Positions 1-12,500 of a stretch of DNA of 64,000 bases are shown in pieces. The notes beneath the pieces were generated by a model. The model worked only from the letters and a program-made list of their open reading frames with translations. It had not been told where the DNA came from and searched no databases. The translations under genes were made by a program, and so were the position numbers. How positions within the stretch are numbered: the stretch's first letter is position 1; the number at the start of each line of letters is the position of its first letter. This DNA is from Hydractinia symbiolongicarpus. Its lineage: Eukaryota > Cnidaria > Hydrozoa > Anthoathecata > Hydractiniidae. The DNA lies in the NCBI RefSeq assembly GCF_029227915.1, contig NC_079886.1, forward strand, positions 10,933,501 to 10,997,500, given 5' to 3'.

Positions 1-3000
1 GTGATCTGTTATAATTATATTTTTACTGAGATAATCCCATCCGTTAGCCTTAATTGTGTAATGGTGTGTAAAACTCATTATCGGTGTATAAGCTAACTTA
101 ATGAGAGGAATTAGCAAGCTTTTGTGCGCGTTGTAGAGTTGGATGAAACGGAAAATTTTGCGGTGTGTCACGGATAGTTTAGTAATTTCTAATTACAGAT
201 TTCAAATCTCATCGAAACGTACTTAGTACCAACGGCTTTCGATAATTGTGGTGCCAATTATTTTTGAGCGGAAGCAAAAAACTCTTTTTACACAGATGAT
301 TTAATATCCTTTCAGTTTTAAGGTGAAAAGTTTTTAATCAATCCTTGTTTTTAGGCCACAATTTTTTTAGGCCAAAAAATTTCTTGCTCTGTCACACTCA
401 TCTGTCAAAAATAATGGAAAACAAATGATGGAGCATATAGCTATGTTTTTGTGTACCAAGAGTCCGCGCTTCACAGATAAATATTCGTGTCGCTTGTACG
501 ATGGTAGTACAAAAAAGGTTTTGGATAGAACCAAACCCTGTATCTAACATAATAATATTAGATTCAAAAAAGTTAAAAAAGTAACAAAAGTAAGCTAAAA
601 ATAAATCCTAGTTCCAAAAATAACCCAATCATGGTTCAATCAAAATAATGCAAACGTAGTCCTGAAAATACTTCCAACAATGTTACATTGACATTCAGTT
701 TTTAAAATATCTTAACAATGTTATATATCAAGGAAATGAAACCTCGTCCTGACAATACCCCAACGATGGTCCAATCATTTGAAATAAAATTATTTCCCCA
801 AAACATTCACTCCCCTTATTTATTTAATTTTTCTTGTTAAGTTCAAAGTTCATCTTATGTGTTTGTTGGACCATAATTGACCGGAAACTGTAAAAAGATT
901 AATTATAGCAAACAACGGTAGCCTGTAGTACCGATGCAATTATAATCATACACACAAAGTCGATTACTTTTATTTTTCTATTTATAGTTGATTCTTGGCG
1001 TCTTGTTTTTACAGCTTTGTGTGTTCTTTGAGGCGCGTATTTTATAGTCCAGAATGCGGAGACAAAATTTTCTTATTTTATGACAAGCGGAGAGTGAAAT
1101 TGTGAAGAGATTGCGGTTTTTCGTGCAGTTATCTCACTATAAAAAAAATATTTACATCCTTGGACATTACTAAAAGAAAAATTATCCATTTCCCTGATAT
1201 GTTATAAAAATATCATATGCCTGACCAAAACCCCAGTTCTGTATTTAAATTTACTAAAATGATTATAACAGGAGATTTGCATAATAAGATGATGAGTTTA
1301 ATTTTTAAGCCAAGAACACAGAAAACCAAGTGACAGAAATGTATGTGAAAGCTGGTCTGGGTTTTATAAGAGCTGTGGTAGTAAATCTTGTCACCTAGCA
1401 ACGAGTGCCAAGTCAGTAATTAAGGATTACCGCTAATTCATAATGTGTTGTCAGTGTTTAGTACGATAAAAAGGAAATGTGGTTTCACCTTGGTAGACAA
1501 AGTGGCGCTGATTAAAGCAGATTAGAGACAGCATCAATATTAATCAGATGAACTCGCTAACCAAACGATGTTTAACACCAGTGATTAAAAACGCATCTCT
1601 TTGAACCGTTATCATGCGAAAACGATAACTTCTTTCTTTCACGTGCCTCCATTCAGTTATATATTGTTCCCCATTTGCAAACTTGGCATGAACAGGACGC
1701 ATGATGGTCAGAGATGCGTTTTTATTACCTGTGCATCAATAGCATAGAAACTAATTAGATATTTTAAGGAATATATGAAACACGTTATTCGTATGGCAGT
1801 ATCTAACGGTGGGCGTGTAAACACACCTTCTGCTGTTACTATAGTTACAATTGATTATTTTGATCATTTGAAGACTGAATTTGTGAAGGGTTTAATTTTT
1901 TGTGGGGCAATGTTTGGATATCATTAGATAATCCCCTGGTAAATAAACAAAAAATAAATAAATAAACAAAAAAAGCAGGGCAAGGAAATGATAACATCTG
2001 ATTTTAATCATCAAAACATATCTGCTTAGAAAGATGGTAAGAAAAAAGAACTGATTTTATCAACACAAAATCTCCACCTTCCTAAAAGATAAACAAATAA
2101 TTAGACATAAGCAATGAATGAAATCCTTTTGACGTAGTTTTTGTTAAAAAAAGGTGTGATCAACATTGTCATTACTCTCCGTTCGAATGACGATGCATAT
2201 TTGAAATTTTTGTGTCAACATTACCCATGACCGCTAGATATTAATTTCCATTTCTCATATATAGGAATCATTTCAAATCTTTAAGTGTAACCTTTTTTTC
2301 TAATTTTGAGAATAATGCCAAAATAATTGCTTTCCTTCGTTAGGCAGCACTGTTTGCGTCCAGTTAACTTCCATGGGAATTAATTTGCTAGCGTTTATGT
2401 TATAGACTAATTAAATGAACCTTCTTTTATAAACGTATATGTTAATCATTTATCGTTTATAGAAAGTACATTGTTGTAGCAAAGTGAACGAAGTATTACG
2501 TCGAGTTCCAATGAATTTTCTTAATATCACTTTTTTAATTTGTGCAATTCTCGATCAGTTAGCATCTTGCTTCTACTTTACGGCCCTCTCTGTGCGCGGT
2601 TCCCGTAAAAAGCGATAAAGCTATATTTCCAATACTTTCTTATATGCGTACTGGCGTTAAAGAAGTTCTTTCGCGTTAGCTACATACCAGATAACAAGAA
2701 AAAAGCCCTGCGTACGAAATTGAGTATACACACACCTATTTTTCCTCAAAAAAAGAAAATGGAAACCACCATTCCGCCTTCTCTTCCTCTTCGATCCCAC
2801 CCTCCCAACCCTTTTTATAATAGAAAGTCTGTCGGAGTAAGTTGTGGTGCAAAACTGTTTCCAAATATCGAAGTCTGGGTACAAGTTTAATATTGGATTG
2901 TTTGCGCTAAGTAATTTTGACAGGTAATAAGTTAAAATAATGACCATTGATAAATCTCATTCAGCAATTGGATTATAGAATTAATTAAATAAAGAATTCA

Positions 3001-6000
3001 ACAAAAATATATTATTCTCGTCAATCAAGTTTTTAAAGATACGGTGGACTTATTTTTGACAAGCTGTAAGATTTTGCATGTGCACAAAAAAGTCAATTAA
3101 AGTCGCACACAGGTCTGCCAGTTCTGTATTTTCAATATGGTAAAGGTACTCTCCTCCCCATACGTCAAACTTCCTCTTTATTTTTATTTTTTTTAGAATG
3201 GGCGTATACTTGTGACTCACACTCTATGACGTGATCCTAAAATTTGTTTGTGTACATCGCGTATAGCTGATAATGTCATTGCTTTTGTAGAGCAACTGAA
3301 TCACTTGAGAGTATTTAGCTAGACATTTGACACCTGACCTTGTCTAACCCAACTGTACATTAATTACACCACATGAAAGTTTCTATATAATCAAGACAAA
3401 AGAGTTCTTCCCTTTTGGTCATACTTTATTCTAAAAAAAATACAACCTGTAGATACGTCTAAAGGAGACAACATAAATTTATTTATTTTTAGCAAAACAA
3501 GTGTTATTGTCAGGAACAAAATAAGATTAGGGGGAATTAAATTTGTTCTAAACTTACATTACTTTGAATTTAAAAAAACACACCTTGTTGTGAAATGATA
3601 GCTAAATTTGACTTTCATTTTCTTTGGTCAATTTGTTTCAATTTTAAAATTTAAAAAAAAATCAATTAATAAATCAATTAAACGATAAATAAATAAGGCG
3701 CCAGTCATAATGCTTACGAAAGTGTTGCACACTAAAAGCACCGTAATGAATAAACAAATCTGTTTTGTAACTTACGCTAAAAGGAACTTGAAGGTTTATA
3801 TAAGGAATTTCTAACCCAACTTTTCCTATTAACATAGCAAAACACGTAAGAGAATTCTTTCTGCGTATGTAACAAGAATGAACATACATATATACGTGCA
3901 TATTGTATCTTATTTTCCTTATAGGATGATGAAAAATTAAGATAACGCGCATGACGCATGCATGAAAAGTGGGATGACGATGTACACCTTAAGAAAAAAA
4001 GGCTTCATTCATTTTTGTAAACATTCAAATGTGCTTATTTTCTTGTTCTTTTTCCACAGCAAAACTATTGTAAACCCACGCGATATTGCTTAAATTCCGA
4101 TGATCTCATTCCTAAATACCTCATAGAACTTATATTGTTCGAGACACGCAGTTAAGGTTTAAACAATTTTTGCTCCACATTTAAAATAGCTACAGCAATA
4201 ACAACAACAACAACAAAAGGCAACAGATAAACTAAACTGTAAAGCGCGCGCAATTTATATGTAAACAAAAATCCATAATGGTAGCTGATAAATAAACTCA
4301 TACTTACGGATTAGCATAAAAAACTACATGCAACTTTTTAATGAAAGTACATGTATACAGAATCTCAAAACAATTTAAATTTAAGTTAAGTTTTTGTTAC
4401 CTCTCATACAACTTCAAATAGCAACGAACAAAATTGCAAGAGAATTTATGTTGAAGTAGGTCTTTCTAATTAGAAAAAGATTACACATAATTTGTTTTTT
4501 TATATAAAAATACAAGTTGTTGATTTTCGGATTTATAGCGCAAGTAATTAATACCTGGGGCTGTGATAGTTTGTTTGTAAACAGTGATTAAAAGTTGATT
4601 GATGCAGACATGAAACATGCTAAGGTGTAGTCTTGGTTCTCTTGCTATAATTATTTAAATTTGATTGATGCAGACATCAACAAACCAACGAATGCAAATG
4701 TAACTTTGAGAAGTCAATTTACCATAAGTTATTGATTTCGCCGAATTAAATTTTATATTTGTCAAAATAAATTAAAATTCGTGTAATTTGTTTTTTTGCG
4801 TTTAGCTATAAAAAATTTGGTGTTAGATTTTGGGGTGACGGCAAGGTTTTAGGGTCGGGATTGTACCAAAGACGCAAATGTTTTAAGAAATCACAAGGAT
4901 ATACACAACACAAGATTACCACTTTTAAACTACGGAAAAGTTAGGGCCTCTAATTTTTTTTCTAATTCTACAATACCTCACTGCTATGGGACTGGTATCG
5001 CCGTTATAAACTTTTTACGAGCAACAAGAGTGTACTGTCAAAAAAATTTAAGCTATTTCCACAATTTTAATGTATTTTTGTTATTAAACTATTTTAATAT
5101 TTATTATTATAACTAATGTTTATTATTTATCAATGTAACGGACGTGTTGATAGCATATACGAAGTGCTAAAGATAATATGCTCGATAAGGGTCATTTTAA
5201 ACGAACGACGTACAACCAGCTTTCAAAGCCACATATAAGTATAGAATTTTATCATCCATAAAATCGGATATACCTAATTTATTCCAAATCATTAGTACAG
5301 CCCTAAGCTCTTTGGAAAAGCTGTTTTCGCAGACATGGTTAATGTGAATTCAAATTTGTACATCCTGTTTTTAAATATTGAGTTGATTTGATTGACAGCA
5401 GCTAACAACAAACAACAACAATAACAACAAAAATAAAAAATACAATTACAAAGAAAAAAACTAGGATTATCAGCTTTTATTTATAGAAATATTATAAAAT
5501 AAAAATATATTTAATGTGGTAAACGTCACTGTATTTTATTAAAAGAAATTCTTGGTTTTTTTTATTCACTTTCACTTGTGTTTCCAAGAATACGTCCGAT
5601 TTTCAAAATACTATACTACAAAATACGGAAAAGGGGTCTGCGTACTAATGCGAAGGTTTCCCTTTCATTATCAGTAACCAATTGATAATTGAATTTCAGA
5701 CAGTCATTTTATGCAACTTTAAATTATGACCCAATTATAAATTTGATATTTTAACATTTAGCAAATTATTTTTAATAACACCACTTTCAATAAATACAGG
5801 TACAAATTGCTTAATCTGCCTCTCCTCACATCCGCTATATTAATATATATAATTATTTTTCTCCTCTATCTCTTAATTATTATAATACCTGCTAATCTAA
5901 CTTTTAAATTATTAGAAATAACATGTCACAGTCCCTCTTCGCTCTTGTGGGTAAACACAGAGTTTCCCTTTATGCTAAAGCTATTTTACTTCTTAGTATA

Positions 6001-6600
6001 CTTTCGTTTAGGGCACAAGAAATTGTTTCTGTTTTCTTAGCTACAAAAAACTTTATTCGACGTGAGGCTGCATTAGGGAAGAGAAGGCAGACGACAATGC
6101 TAGTATACCTCATGTAAAATATAGTAGCAAACATTTCGGGTAACTACAATACAGTGCAAATTAGTTTGTGTTTTGTTGGTTACTCCCTCAAGATCCCTAT
6201 AAATGCAATCCACATTTTAAGACTAGCCCTTCAGAATAAAATTTCATCGTTAAAGACGAAACTATACTAATAAATTGCTAATTACGTATGAAGCAACAAT
6301 ATTTAGTCTCAATCTCCATTGACTACGCACCCCACCCTTTGCTGCTTATTTCTTGTATGAATACAGGATCCGTGAAGAACAGATATGTATATAAATATAT
6401 ATAGCTTTCGAATGGCTATACTGTAAAAATATTCGTTTGAAATACAAAAAATAAATAAATCACTGGAGTTCAGATAAAAAAAATTCTTTGCTATGTTTGC
6501 ATCTTATATTTATGCAAATCATCTAAGCTCCTTAGCAATAGGTTAAAAGTTTTTGTAAAGATATGCATGTAAGATGTTAACAATAAACAAAATGGTAGCT
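1..6600. other. Gene-poor AT-rich flank
   Basis: No coding region that I can support. Open frames here are short, low-complexity and start in AT-rich DNA. Visible items are A/T homopolymers, (AAC)n runs near 4198 and 5408, and a small inverted-repeat element at 1587-1723. This stretch lies upstream of the homeobox gene, so cis-regulatory DNA is possible, but nothing specific can be read. Confidence 0.6.
1587..1723. repeat. Small MITE-like inverted-repeat element
   Basis: The ends form a perfect 14-bp inverted repeat: AAAAACGCATCTCT at 1587-1600 and its complement at 1710-1723. The interior also has inverted pieces (gcatgat / atcatgc). ATT directly flanks both sides and may be a 3-bp target duplication. 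It is too short to code. The class is not identified. Confidence 0.4.
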
Positions 6601-6623
6601 AGAGCAACAAGTAAAAATATTAT

Positions 6624-6860
6624 TTAATTATTTTTGTCGTATCCTTGGTCATACACGGACGGTATTTCATTATGTCTTTTCTCCAAAAAATCTGGTAACA
6701 ATTTGGAGCACGGCAACAAAATATTCTTGGAATTTAACCCATACACAAAAATCACAGTACTGGGAATATTACCAGGTGATAATATGACTCTCTCAAGGGG
6801 GATGATTTCGGCGTGGTCACAGACGGACAACATTAACACAGCCACGAATTTAAGCGCCAT
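6624..6860 (-). CDS. Possible small secreted protein ORF (78 aa), unproven
   Basis: This 78-codon frame on the - strand begins MALKFVAVLMLSVCDHA, which resembles a short signal peptide (basic residue, then a hydrophobic core). The rest is not recognisable and contains one Lys-Arg pair near residue 61. An AT-rich TATA-like stretch lies about 45 nt upstream of the ATG. An 85-codon frame overlaps it on the + strand, so chance is a real possibility. No splice signals or homology support it. It could be an orphan gene, an exon, or noise. Confidence 0.2.
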   Translation of the reverse strand: MALKFVAVLMLSVCDHAEIIPLERVILSPGNIPSTVIFVYGLNSKNILLPCSKLLPDFLEKRHNEIPSVYDQGYDKNN

Positions 6861-6989
6861 TTACGCCCAAATTAAATTCCAGACATTGTAATTACAATTA
6901 TAAATATTTTAAATATCTGGAAATTAAATGACAGAAAAACCTATAGTTAATGGGGATGGATATACTTCCGCCACAAAAACCTAAAAAGA

Positions 6990-7016
6990 GGGAGTGGGGT
7001 GGGGTGGGTGGGGTGG
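6990..7016 (+). other. G-rich tract with G-quadruplex pattern
   Basis: Five runs of three or four G separated by one to three bases occur in 24 bases, on the + strand, about 620 bp upstream of the homeobox start codon. The surrounding DNA is strongly AT-rich, so the tract stands out. It meets the usual G3+ four-tract pattern for an intramolecular quadruplex. Any regulatory role is inference. Confidence 0.5.
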
Positions 7017-7448
7017 TGTTTTTAAAACGATTTTCATTTTAGACATAGTTTTCGCTTTTCATCTTGTAGATACAACTAAAAAATGCACGAATGTAGGAAT
7101 GCTATTTTTTGCGTAAAGTCACGGATGACGAAAATACTTCCTTTATAAAGACAAACTTTTTTTATAAACAAACCGCTTAGAGGCGGCGCATCGAAATTAC
7201 TGAATCATCATTTTTTTTTGAAATTATACAGAAAGCAGGTAGAAAAATATCTTTTGATTTATTTTATTTTTTAAAATTAGTTTTCAAAATGTACAAAAGA
7301 TTAAAAAAAAACCATCAAACATGAGCAATTTTGTGTTACTTGCGTAAGCCTTTCACTAAAGTCTTTGTTTTTTAATCAATACATCTTTACGTGGACGCAA
7401 GAATAATTAGTGAAAGTCAATTAACTATAGATTTAAAAAGCCATTGTT

Positions 7449-7456
7449 ATGCAAAT
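7449..7456 (+). promoter_or_regulatory. Octamer (POU-type) motif upstream of Dlx
   Basis: A perfect ATGCAAAT octamer lies 184 bp upstream of the Dlx start codon and runs straight into TTAG. A TATTTAAAA stretch follows about 15 bp further on and could act as a TATA box. The octamer is the known POU-domain site, but eight bases are weak evidence in AT-rich DNA. Confidence 0.2.
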
Positions 7457-7639
7457 TAGGAGAGGTATTTAAAAACTAATCAACAACTCTACGGAGAACA
7501 TAACTTCAGTTTATACATGATAGAATCACAGAAAGGTCACATTGTTAAATTCATATCATCGGAAAGAGAAATAAATTTGAAAGTTTATTAATATAACTGA
7601 AACAATTATTTTGTGCATTGAGAACATTTGTTTACAAAT

Positions 7640-9055
7640 ATGGTTGTTAGTACAGCAGCAACTGCGTCAGATGCGATATCAAGCGCTGCGATGACGATAA
7701 AAACCGACGCTATTCCGTCGCGTGGGTTTCCATCGCCAGCAATGAAGATACCACGGTTTGGAGGTTTCGAAGGAAAATACACGGATGCGTTTTCGGCTGG
7801 TTTGAATTTACCGTTTAACGCTATACCTCAGTTACCGCAGTTACCGTATTTACGACCAGTTTCTCCAACCAAACCAGATGATGAAAGAATTGGTGGATTT
7901 AGGTTAAAAAGCGAAGGAGGTAAGAAAAATATATTTTAATCACGTGATTTGTAAAAATTCAATTAAGTAAATAAAAGGATATTTCACGATAGGAAACGAT
8001 ACGATAGGAAACGATACGATAGCAAACGTGTATACCTACGTGTCTACTATAGGCTGGTATTTTTAAAGATAATAGTTGTGTGCTTGCAGACAAATAAACA
8101 TTTGTTGCATTGTTTCATGAGCAATGCTAACTTAGGGTTTTCCTACAAGAGTAATTATCGAGGAATAATTATTAAGTTCAAACTTGCTGTTAATTGGCTT
8201 GTCCCATAAGAAATAAAAAAGTGTTAAAAAAATTCTGTTCAAACGATGCCGAGATTACTATTGTGCCATGTTTTTGATTTACCAAGAGGAATGAAATTTG
8301 TAAAATATTTTGTTTTGTTTCTATGATGCAAAAAAAGTAAAACTTGTTTTGTTTAATTTTAGAAGAGTCAACGATGACAAATATTGAAGATGACGATGAT
8401 GATTTGAAATCCGACGAAAATAACAACAGCAAATCGAAATCTCTCGCAAATAATCGAAAGTCGCGTAAACCTAGAACGATATACAGCAGTTACCAGTTGC
8501 GCCTGCTCAATAAACGATTCGAAAGAACGCAATACCTAGCTCTTCCAGAGAGAGCAGAGCTCGCTGGTAAGAATTTTTCTATTTTGTATATATGTCCCTT
8601 CACACAAACATTAAGTTTAAAAAAACGTTATGAGTTTCTTTACCGTTAATCTTAAATGTTTTTTTTGTTACTTAGGTGAACTTGGTTTAACTCAAACCCA
8701 AGTAAAAATTTGGTTTCAAAACAAGCGTTCCAAGTTTAAGAAAATTGTCAAAGCTCATGGCGGGTCAATTCCAATCACGTCAGCAATCCATTCACCGTAC
8801 ACAACAGGAAACCGAGTCTCATTTCCAACTGCATGGGAAAACTTAAAATCACCGAGTACGATATCTCCAACTACAACAACGTCTAGTGGTTATCCTCCTA
8901 GCCACCCTTTAACGTCTTCAATATACGATAACATGTGGTTTCACCCAATGACTTCTAGCGGAGGACCTACTCCGTTTTCTTTTCCAAGTATGGACTTGCT
9001 TAGTCAAGCAGCAAATATGCAGGGCTATACGCCGGCTGCACATTCAGTTTTATAA
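7640..9055 (+). CDS. Dlx: Distal-less (Dlx) family homeobox transcription factor
   Basis: Three exons, 7640-7919, 8363-8566 and 8676-9055, join in frame (both introns phase 1, GT..AG) to give 287 aa. The homeodomain is residues 127-186, coded by 8461-8566 and 8676-8749. It carries the Distal-less signature: [11 protein letters not shown] in the N-terminal arm and helix 1, [12 protein letters not shown] before and in helix 2, and [15 protein letters not shown] in helix 3 with Gln50 and Asn51. Intron 2 falls inside residue 36 of the homeodomain. The N-terminal part is Ala/Ser/Pro-rich. The C-terminal part is Ser/Thr/Pro-rich, without another domain I recognise. The ATG at 7640 is the first methionine in the frame; no splice acceptor sits just before it. 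The Dlx family is nuclear, binds TAAT-core sites and acts in outgrowth and neural patterning. The Dlx call is firm; orthology to one bilaterian Dlx is not resolved. Confidence 0.93.
7987..8027. repeat. Short tandem repeat in Dlx intron 1
   Basis: A unit close to ACGATAGGAAACGAT is repeated almost three times in a row, the last copy with one change (agcaaacg). It is a local duplication within intron 1. Confidence 0.6.
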
Positions 9056-9584
9056 TATTTTCTTATTTTTTTTTAATTTACTTGTTAATACGTATTTTTT
9101 TTTGGTTGACCATCTATCGAGCATTCGCGTGTATTTCAAGTTTATGTTTTTTTTTACAACAGCAACCTTCTTTAAACTTGTTTCGTGCAGTTACTAACAT
9201 TGTTCTAGCGTTCACTTCCTTTGTGTTTTTAAAGAAAAAATTTTATTTTATTTTATTTTTTTACACACGATAGCATTCTATAACCGCACACGAACATAAA
9301 AAATACTGCTTATTCATCTAAACTTCAAAATATTTGGAAGGAATAGTCGTAAACAATTTTTTTTTTCGTGTGTGCGATATATGACACGTTTTATTTTTAG
9401 TAGGATAAAGTTAGGAACAATTTATAAAAAGCACATGAGATGCTATCGAATTTATAATTAAAACAAAAGAGATTTTTTAAGCGCCTGTATATATGACTTG
9501 TACAAAATTCTAATTTTTAAGACCTGATGTTTGAGAATATTTGGATACATATAAAGCTGTTTTTTTTATTTGTTCACGTGACTG

Positions 9585-9590
9585 AATAAA
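9585..9590 (+). terminator. Poly(A) signal for Dlx
   Basis: AATAAA lies about 530 nt after the stop codon, in an AT-rich 3' UTR without a longer reading frame. It is the first canonical signal downstream on this strand that I noticed. Confidence 0.45.
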
Positions 9591-9599
9591 CCTAGTTTT

Positions 9600-12500
9600 C
9601 GATCTATTTATTCCAATGCAGGTATAGGGAGTCAACATTCGCCCAAATCATTTTCCCTCCCACGCTTTGAATACACTACATCGTTGTTGCGTGTAAAAGG
9701 ACTGGGCACGATGTTGCAAAATATACAGATGCCAATTTTAATCTGCAGCGAAAGAAAATCTTTTCAAAGAATTTGAATCAGATTAATGGATATAGAGAAT
9801 ATAAGGATCTTTTTAAGTCTTTTATTAAGAATATATTTATCAATTTCACCCATTTTAAATGCTCTTTATCATGCATTGAGCAAAAAACATGAGAAAGTTA
9901 TGTCAGCAGTCACTTGTCACAATTGATAATCCCACGCTAAAAACGTGAATGTTATTTTTTTTCAGTACATATATAGCACAAAAATAATAAACAAAACACC
10001 ATTCCAACTGAATTAATAAGCAAGGCATAAATTTGGGTAAGAGAGGCAAATACGCGTGAAATTGTATTAGCTTCATTATCTTATCATTATTAGGTCGCAT
10101 AAAACGAAGAAAGAGGCTGCTGTAAAGTGTACGTTACAACATTGCATTTATTTATATCTCACAAAAGGGTGTGTCTGCAAGCCCAGCCCATGTGTGAGTT
10201 TTTTTTAATAAGGATGTTCGTGTGTATAAATCTCAGTAAAAACTTTAATCAAATGAGCTAAAAAATCTTTCAATGCTCAGATTCATAATCTTGTAAATCT
10301 TATCTGATTAAAAGATGGATTATCTATTCTCCATCTTAAGTCTCTAGTTACCTAGCATCAATTTGTGACGCAAGTACATGTTTGTGACGTTAACTAATTT
10401 AGGACTGTTGAGGCAGAACAGGATGGTATCCGGAACGCGAGGACAGGACAAAAGTAGTTTGACTAATCCCACATTTATATAAAAAATATGGCATACGAAC
10501 CCTCTTAGGCGGGATCCTTTTATCGTCGTAAGCGAACGAGAACCGCTGGATTACTGTCAGGTTAATATTTTGTCACATTAAGATAAAAATAATTTTTAGT
10601 GGTAACCAAGAACTTGTTGTTGTTGTGTTGCAAACCGATTTATGTGTTTCAAAATCGGATTCATTTGCGAATTAGTCATCTGGGGTTGTTGTTGTTATTG
10701 TTGTTGTATTGACGTTGAAGTTTATTTTTGGCATACCTGTTTCAAATTAATCACTTTTCATGTCTGCATGTCAGATGTAATTGTTATACAATTATAGAAC
10801 AAGAAGAAGCGTGTAAAACACGGAGATAGAAAGGATAAGATGAAATTTTTTTAATAGGACCATCAAAAACTTAATAAATTTGACAGTTACTAGATAGAAT
10901 CTAACTCACAATGCCCTTTTCTACGACGAATTTAAAAATAACCTACACCAGCGTGACCATTAATAAAATGAGAACAAAAGTTAGGATATTAAGGAGAATT
11001 AAGGAGGCAAATTGACATTTTTAAGGATATTTTGCTGCGAACGAGAGTTATACATAATATACAAAACATTGTGTAGCAACTTCCACTCGTATTTTGAGAT
11101 AAATCGTTACGCAAAAGGAACTCGGAATCAAATTACCTAAAGTTAAACATTGCGAGAAAATCGTTCTACTTCTCAGCCGCAAAATTATATAACACCTTAC
11201 CAATTGTGATTCGGAAGGAAAACTCTATCGTTATCTACAAGAAACTCCTGAAGAACTTTTATTCTAAATAAAAATAAACTTGTAAATATTTGAATTAATC
11301 TGTGACCTTCCCGTTACATTGATAGTTCAGCCTAATCCATGCATAGCCCAGTCTAATTGTCCATGCTGCTGGGAGTTCAGTATCCATTTTTTTTTTATTC
11401 AGTTCAACTTTTTCTTTTTTCTTCTTCTTTTTTCTTAACGCAGGACACAAATTAATAGCAGTATATACTTAAATACTGAATTGTAAATATCCTGGGTAAA
11501 AATTAATGAATAATAATAATAATATTAATAATAATAATAATTAAGAATTAAAATTAAGAAAAAAGGAGAAATTAAGGAGAATAGCTAAAATTTCTAAAAG
11601 TAAATTTAAGTAGTTTTAAGGAGATTTTATTTTCTAAGGTTATTTAAGGTATTTAAGGAGGAGTGGTCACCCTGTACACAATTAAAAACAAAAGAAAGGT
11701 AATTACGCCTCAAAATGCAATACCCTTTTTTATTGATTCTAAGGAAATATATGCAGTGCATGCAATTTTTATCTAATAACAACAGCTGGAACCAACGCTA
11801 TTTTCTAATTATAATAAAGAGTTTTTGCAAGGTTCTAAGAATTGGACTTTAATTGGATGAAAGGAGGGAAGGTTGGGTGTGCGTCAAATTTAATCCGAAG
11901 ATGTCAAAAGGAATTTGAGTTTTTAAATGGTCACACGTGTGAAAAAAAAGCATATGAAACAAGAGAACCTCATCTTCAGAAGGAGATTGGCGACATTATA
12001 GGGTTTAGGAGCCCTGATACGTTTTTCGAATTACGGGACGGGTCTAAGTAAATTTGATGTGAAAAAATAACTTGCTTATCTCCGTGAGGCAGCAACGTGG
12101 TTGTCGCTAGGGGGAGAACTTCTCCGATTCACAATACATGATACATAATTCATCACACATGAATTTATTTTACATGCTCCTAAATATCGAGATAACTTCA
12201 AGGTCAGTTATGATTATCGACTTCTGTTCATTACAAACGAAGTACTTATTAACACAACTTATAATTAAGAACGATGCTGTGATACAATCAAGTAGAATGA
12301 TTGGAGCCAAGGAAAGGAAGTTCATGAACGTTTGAAATTTTTACGAGCACAATCATTTCATACATTTCGTTATCAGAATAGCTTTTTGTGTTCATTATTT
12401 ACGTTTGCTCGATTGTGTCATGTAGAACATTTTGTCTCGGTTATACAAAAAGTGTTTTTAGGTGCCTTATTTCCAAAGTAAAGCCTCGCTGGCCTGAGAA

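Noticed and set aside
2657-2947. 96-codon - strand frame
   Set aside because: Low complexity, no recognisable motif, no splice or promoter context.
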